Positions 60,040 to 64,000 of a DNA stretch of 64,000 bases are shown here, one piece after another. Under the pieces are notes generated by a model. The model made no database searches. It had not been told where the DNA came from and was given only the letters and a program-made list of their open reading frames with translations. This DNA is from Acidimicrobiales bacterium (GTDB lineage Bacteria; Actinomycetota; Acidimicrobiia; Acidimicrobiales; MedAcidi-G1), in NCBI GenBank assembly GCA_029245675.1, contig JAQWOV010000020.1:62001-126000 (forward strand), written 5' to 3'. The position numbers were made by a program, and so were the translations under genes. Position 1 is the first letter of the stretch. Every line of letters starts with the position of its first letter.

Positions 60040-62628
60040 TCATACCTCAGCTTTTTCGTCTAGTAATTTCATGATTTCTCGGGCGACCATTGGCCCAGCA
60101 TTCTGGTTCTGACCAGTAACAATGTTTCCATCGACTTCCCAGTGGTTAGCGAGCGGGTCACGCCGTCTATGAGTGCATTGAAAATCGGCTCCAAGTTCCC
60201 GTAATTCTTTCTCTGGATGATGAGGCGTGGTTTCGATACCAAGCTCCTTGACTTGTTTGTCAGTTACTGCAGTCACTCTGCGTCCCTTGACAAGGGGTTC
60301 TCCGTCAGTATTTTTTGCCTTCAGGAAACCAAGAGGACCGTGACACACCCCACCAAGAACAAGATTTTTAGCATTTGCTTCCGTTACTTTCTCACCGATC
60401 ATGTCGGAGAATCCAAGATCAAAAGCCGCCCCCCACCCGCCTGCAAAGAAGATGACGTCATAATCGTCAACGTCAATGTCAGAAATGCTTATTGAATTTC
60501 TTACTTTAGTTCTCAATTCGGTATCGGCAAGAAAACGGTCATCATGTTCGGACCGGGGAATAGGACGTAAGGAGATTGGATCAACAGCTATTTCTCCACC
60601 TTTAGGGCTGGCGAGGTCAACTTCAATACCTGCATCAGAGAACAAGTAGTAGGGGACAGTCATTTCTGAAGCAAATAGACCAGTTGGCTTTCCAACATCA
60701 AGCCAGGCGTGGTTCGTGCAAACTATTAAAGCCTTCAAGCCCTCGCTTTTTAGTGTGTAACTTTCGGTGTCATGAGGGTGCATACCCATCTTCCTCACTA
60801 GTCGTCTTAATGCTCTCGCTGGAGGAGGAGGCGACTTCCTTGGAAGTTGCTCAACGGGTGGATTACGTTTTTCATACGGCCAAGGGTTATTTCGTACCGG
60901 TACAGAACGTTCTGCTTCGTAAACTAAAGCTTCTTTCATGTAAGTAAAAACTTTTTGGACGGCAACCGAATCTTGAAGATTGTTTACTTCAATCGGGTCT
61001 GCTGTTAAGTCGTATAACTCCCATTGGTCAGGTATCGGAACAGTTCGGTAACTGTCGCCACCTCTCATTGGACTTGCTGAGAGTTGAGATTCAAATGGTG
61101 TAGACCATGTAGAAGGATCATCAAAAGCGCGAACAACTTTCCACAAATGGTTTTGTCCGCCTTCTGCTTCTTCTTCGGGAACTAAAGTAACTATTCCTTC
61201 AAAGTTGCATGCGACATGTGCCGGCACTTGAATGCGCAGAGGGGGAGGAGGCTTTTTGGCCATTCCAAGAGCTCTCGCCATACCTGAAGCTAAAGTGTCT
61301 CCCTCTAGCATGTTGTCTCGCGTCATAAAGTAAGCGGAGCGGGCTTCAAGCTCTGGTGAATCCATTCCATCAATCAGTGCTGAAAGATCACGACCGGGTA
61401 ACGGATGGACTTCACTAAATTCAGCGGAAAGCTTCTCAGAGAGCTGAGCTTGATCCAATCCTGCCAAAGCAAGCGCAGTAGGAATAAGGTCAACGTGAGA
61501 AGTAGGAGTATTTGCAACCTCTCTCGCCCAAGTTGAGTTCTTTCCGATGCGTGCAACCTGAAAGGGGACGCGTGAGGCTTCATCGTAAAGGTTGTACCAC
61601 TTTTGATGCAGCCCGCCATGTGAGCCGAGGAGATCTCCGTGATCTGCCGTCCGAAAGATTATGGCGTCACCTTCATTTCCTTCAGTTACCGCAGTACGGA
61701 CTTTGTCAATTGGGGCATCAACTTCAAGATGGAGGCGGTAATAAAGATTGCGATATTCCTGTTCGTTCTCCTCGTAAGTTTCTTTCAACGTTCGAGTGGG
61801 CCCGTAAGCAGAGTAATAAGAATTTTTATAAGCAATTTGCGCTGCAGGCTTAGTAGCGAGATCTTCATGACGTGTTGGAGACTCTGGAACATCGGGTGGT
61901 AAAGAATCAGTTTCTTTCAAGGGGGATATATCGCGACGTTTCCATGCTGGGAATAAAACGATGTCATGTGGATTTACAAAACTCGCAACAAGCAGAAATG
62001 GGCGTAAAGACTCAGGATCTCCCTCGCTTCGTAAGCGGTAACGATTCTCCAACCAACTAACAATTCGGTCAGCGATTAGATCATCACGTATTGCCCCAGA
62101 GTTAGCTAGTGGTGCTCCGTGAGGTTCCGGCCCTATCCATCCATCGAAGCCAAACGCGTCTAATGGGTTTGCCTCGCGATAGGCGTCAACGGCTGATTGT
62201 ATGATCTCACCCGTATCAGTATTTGTGGCAAGAGGAAATCCCGTATCAGGGTTCATCAAATCTGCATGACTTATATGCCATTTTCCGTCGTAATGGGTGT
62301 CATAGCCGGCAGAGCGGAACCAGTGGCCAAGCGTCGGCACTTCTCCTTCTCGTAGCCAACGCATACGAGTGTCCGAATAGGCTTTACCCAGACCATCTGT
62401 TTGGGTTACTCCGTGTAAATCTGGGTATTGGCCTGTGAAAAGAGTTGGACGACTCGGCACGCAAGCCAAAGATCCGGTGTAATGCCTAAGAAAGGAAATG
62501 CCGTTCTCTTCGAACCATTTTCTGCCGGTCAAAGAATTGTCACGCCAAGACTTCAGTTCATCTCCCTCATAAGGAGTGGGAGCGCGTTCCTCATCTGTCA
62601 TGATTATGACTACATCAGGTTTACTCAT
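60040..62628 (-). CDS. sulfatase fused to a C-terminal DJ-1/PfpI domain
   Basis: 862 residues in one unbroken frame. Residues 1 to about 600 are a sulfatase: VVIIMTDEERAP (metal-binding), Cys56 in GSLACVPSRPTLFTG (C-x-P-S-R, formylglycine precursor), FRTADHGDLLGSHGG (metal ligands) and YDGKWHISH. After a Pro-rich linker (RKSPPPPARALRR) a DJ-1/PfpI domain fills about 632-862: conserved Glu in LFASEMTVPYYLF, VDVDDYDVIFFAGGWGAAFDL, nucleophile Cys762 in GGVCHGPLGFL, and GRRVTAVTDK. DJ-1 domains act as glyoxalase/hydratase-type or chaperone proteins. I start at ATG 62628, which overlaps the SRPBCC stop (ATGA) with GAGGAG upstream. Confidence 0.88.
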   Translation of the reverse strand: MSKPDVVIIMTDEERAPTPYEGDELKSWRDNSLTGRKWFEENGISFLRHYTGSLACVPSRPTLFTGQYPDLHGVTQTDGLGKAYSDTRMRWLREGEVPTLGHWFRSAGYDTHYDGKWHISHADLMNPDTGFPLATNTDTGEIIQSAVDAYREANPLDAFGFDGWIGPEPHGAPLANSGAIRDDLIADRIVSWLENRYRLRSEGDPESLRPFLLVASFVNPHDIVLFPAWKRRDISPLKETDSLPPDVPESPTRHEDLATKPAAQIAYKNSYYSAYGPTRTLKETYEENEQEYRNLYYRLHLEVDAPIDKVRTAVTEGNEGDAIIFRTADHGDLLGSHGGLHQKWYNLYDEASRVPFQVARIGKNSTWAREVANTPTSHVDLIPTALALAGLDQAQLSEKLSAEFSEVHPLPGRDLSALIDGMDSPELEARSAYFMTRDNMLEGDTLASGMARALGMAKKPPPPLRIQVPAHVACNFEGIVTLVPEEEAEGGQNHLWKVVRAFDDPSTWSTPFESQLSASPMRGGDSYRTVPIPDQWELYDLTADPIEVNNLQDSVAVQKVFTYMKEALVYEAERSVPVRNNPWPYEKRNPPVEQLPRKSPPPPARALRRLVRKMGMHPHDTESYTLKSEGLKALIVCTNHAWLDVGKPTGLFASEMTVPYYLFSDAGIEVDLASPKGGEIAVDPISLRPIPRSEHDDRFLADTELRTKVRNSISISDIDVDDYDVIFFAGGWGAAFDLGFSDMIGEKVTEANAKNLVLGGVCHGPLGFLKAKNTDGEPLVKGRRVTAVTDKQVKELGIETTPHHPEKELRELGADFQCTHRRRDPLANHWEVDGNIVTGQNQNAGPMVAREIMKLLDEKAEV

Positions 62629-63083
62629 GAGATCCACTCCTCTTTTTCGATACTTGGCTCAAGGTACTTTTTGAGGTCACGTAAGAGTTTCTTATTTATT
62701 CTGGCGATAACTCTTGAGACTATTGCGGCTGGGAGAGCTGCTGGTGGCCGAACAGGAAGCAACTCAATTGTTAGGCTTACTTTCGTTGGAGTTTCATTCT
62801 GGCTAATTCGCCAGCAATTAGTAGCGCTACGAAAAACTGGTGGAAGCCCGGAAAGCGTGTAGGCAAGTAGCTCGCCTTCATTCCACTCTGTCACCGTTTC
62901 TATGAGCGTGCTAGCCCCTTGCTGTATTCTCCGAGCGGAACCAATCCCTGAACTTTCGGAAGTTAAATAGGTGGAATGATCTACTACAGCAGACCATGTG
63001 TAGATACTGTCAAAGTCCGATAAGACTTGCCAGACCTGATCGCTGGAAGCGTTAATGAGTATCTGTTTTTCAACAACTGCCAT
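62625..63083 (-). CDS. SRPBCC-family ligand-binding protein
   Basis: 152 residues, helix-grip (START/Bet v 1-like) fold. Starts VVEKQILINASSDQVWQVLSDF, the usual first helix of Polyketide_cyc/SRPBCC proteins; continues with IQQGASTLIETVTEWNEGELLAYTL. Family members bind hydrophobic ligands or act as cyclases or dehydratases. I use the ATG at 63083, sharing a base with the stop of the nitronate-monooxygenase-like gene (TAATG); the longer reading from 63134 lies inside that gene. Confidence 0.82.
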   Translation of the reverse strand: MAVVEKQILINASSDQVWQVLSDFDSIYTWSAVVDHSTYLTSESSGIGSARRIQQGASTLIETVTEWNEGELLAYTLSGLPPVFRSATNCWRISQNETPTKVSLTIELLPVRPPAALPAAIVSRVIARINKKLLRDLKKYLEPSIEKEEWIS

Positions 63084-64000
63084 TATTGTCCTTCGCCTTG
63101 TTGAGGAACATTTGAAGAAAGCCCAGCGATGCAAGTTTCGGCTTCGGAGGCAAGTTGTGCCACAACTTCTGATGCTGGAAGAATGCTGTCAATTAAGCCG
63201 GCAATATTCCCTGCGCCATTCATAGAAATTCCTTCTTTCCCCCCGCGATCAGTAGCGAGGGGTCCAATTGTCATTCCGGTTAAGACGGGTTGCAACGGCA
63301 TTGGTAGAGGATCTAATTCGTTGTCTTCCCAAGCTTTCGTCCACTTATTTGGAAGCATTCTGAAGCGTTTACCCGTGTATGAGCGGCTTATAACTGGTGA
63401 CTGGTCAGCAGCAGCCACAATTCCGGCTTTCTGCCAACCTTGTATTCCTGCCTCTTCGGTGGCGAGGAATCGTGTCCCAACCCAAACCGCTTGGCATCCC
63501 ATTACAAGTGCAGCAGCAAGGCCACGGCCATCACCAATTCCGCCCGCTGCGACAACTGGAACATCCACAGCATCTAATACTTGTGGTAAAAGAGCAATGG
63601 TTCCTACGTGTCCGGTGTGTCCACCACCTTCAGTTCCTTGGGCAATCACTACCTCTGCACCGTCTTTAACGACGCTTACCGCTTGTTTCGTGTTGCCGAC
63701 TACCGACATTACGACAACGCCAGCATCCTGTAACCGTTTTGCTATAAAGCCAGGCGACCCGAGTGCTCCAACGAATACCGGAACGTTCTCTTCCATAACT
63801 ACTTCTATTTGGGCCTCTGCGTCTGTACCTAGAGCGTTACGGTCCATGTTTGAAACCGCAGAAGTTTGGTTGACTCCTAATTCTTCGGCGATACTTTTTG
63901 CGGCTTTCTTATGCTCTTCTGGAATCAAATCCGCGACATCGGACATCTTTGTTCCGCTTTGGTCAATTCGTGCCGGAAGAATGAGATCAACTCCGAAAGG
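63083..64000 (-). CDS. nitronate monooxygenase-like FMN enzyme, 5' end missing
   Basis: TIM-barrel flavoprotein of the NMO/2-nitropropane dioxygenase/enoyl reductase family. FMN-binding VPVVAAGGIGDGRGLAAALVMGC and AVWVGTRFLATEEA, and the catalytic His region VIAQGTEGGGHTGHVGTIALLPQV are clear. The frame remains open to base 64000 and reads PFGVDLILPARIDQSGTK before the first Met, which is family sequence, so the start lies beyond the window. Family members oxidise nitroalkanes or reduce enoyl substrates. It is the most upstream visible gene of the leftward seven-gene operon. Confidence 0.87.
   Translation of the reverse strand, partial: PFGVDLILPARIDQSGTKMSDVADLIPEEHKKAAKSIAEELGVNQTSAVSNMDRNALGTDAEAQIEVVMEENVPVFVGALGSPGFIAKRLQDAGVVVMSVVGNTKQAVSVVKDGAEVVIAQGTEGGGHTGHVGTIALLPQVLDAVDVPVVAAGGIGDGRGLAAALVMGCQAVWVGTRFLATEEAGIQGWQKAGIVAAADQSPVISRSYTGKRFRMLPNKWTKAWEDNELDPLPMPLQPVLTGMTIGPLATDRGGKEGISMNGAGNIAGLIDSILPASEVVAQLASEAETCIAGLSSNVPQQGEGQ

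Overview
The window reads as a gene-dense stretch of an actinobacterial chromosome, most likely a low-to-mid-GC, streamlined, aquatic-type lineage such as marine Acidimicrobiia. The evidence is a DUF3151 gene, an ANTAR response regulator (PdtaR type) just before polA, and the gene order pdtaR-polA-rpsA-coaE-uvrB-uvrA and gap-pgk-tpiA-secG, which is the order in Mycobacterium tuberculosis. Class and habitat are inference. Genes are tightly packed, with many ATGA/TAATG overlaps, and no gene-free stretch reaches 300 bases. No CRISPR array, insertion sequence, integrase or prophage was seen.

1-12.7 kb: tryptophan and fatty-acid synthesis. trpE (cut by the window start) and ygfZ face a sensor kinase/response regulator pair on the other strand. 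trpC-trpF-trpB-trpA and a truncated globin follow; trpD and trpG are not here. Then come an HU gene with two hairpins behind it, fabZ, and a leftward fabD-fabG-acpP-fabF operon. FabD carries an unusual C-terminal barrel-sandwich (lipoyl-like) extension.

12.7-32.2 kb: conserved core. This holds tRNA-Leu(CAA), a coiled-coil protein plus the ANTAR regulator, polA, a methyltransferase, rpsA, coaE, uvrB, uvrA, uvrC, a leftward EamA transporter, a methyltransferase, rapZ, gap, pgk, tpiA, secG and a tRNA-Leu with the rare anticodon AAG. A 22-bp copy of the end of that tRNA lies about 0.6 kb downstream, beyond a DUF971 gene, like the footprint of an integrated element.

32.7-55 kb: accessory metabolism with frequent strand switching. 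It contains small membrane proteins, an amidohydrolase, typA, an enolase-superfamily enzyme, two tandem DsrE-like genes that appear to have undergone gene conversion, a peroxiredoxin, four different Fe(II)/2-oxoglutarate oxygenases, an aldehyde dehydrogenase, a class II aldolase, a maleate-isomerase-like protein, an M24 enzyme, a class V aminotransferase, a ferritin-like protein, an SDR, a PAP2 phosphatase, an AruI-like ThDP enzyme coupled to a LeuB-like dehydrogenase, and a fatty-acid desaturase.

55.2-64 kb: seven leftward, nearly gapless or overlapping genes form one operon: nitronate monooxygenase-like (cut by the window end), SRPBCC protein, a sulfatase fused to a DJ-1/PfpI domain, a second sulfatase, a metallo-beta-lactamase-fold hydrolase, a haloalkane dehalogenase and a double DUF1330-like protein. 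The set suggests breakdown of an organosulfate or organohalogen compound and is the best candidate here for an undescribed system. The substrate cannot be read from the sequence.
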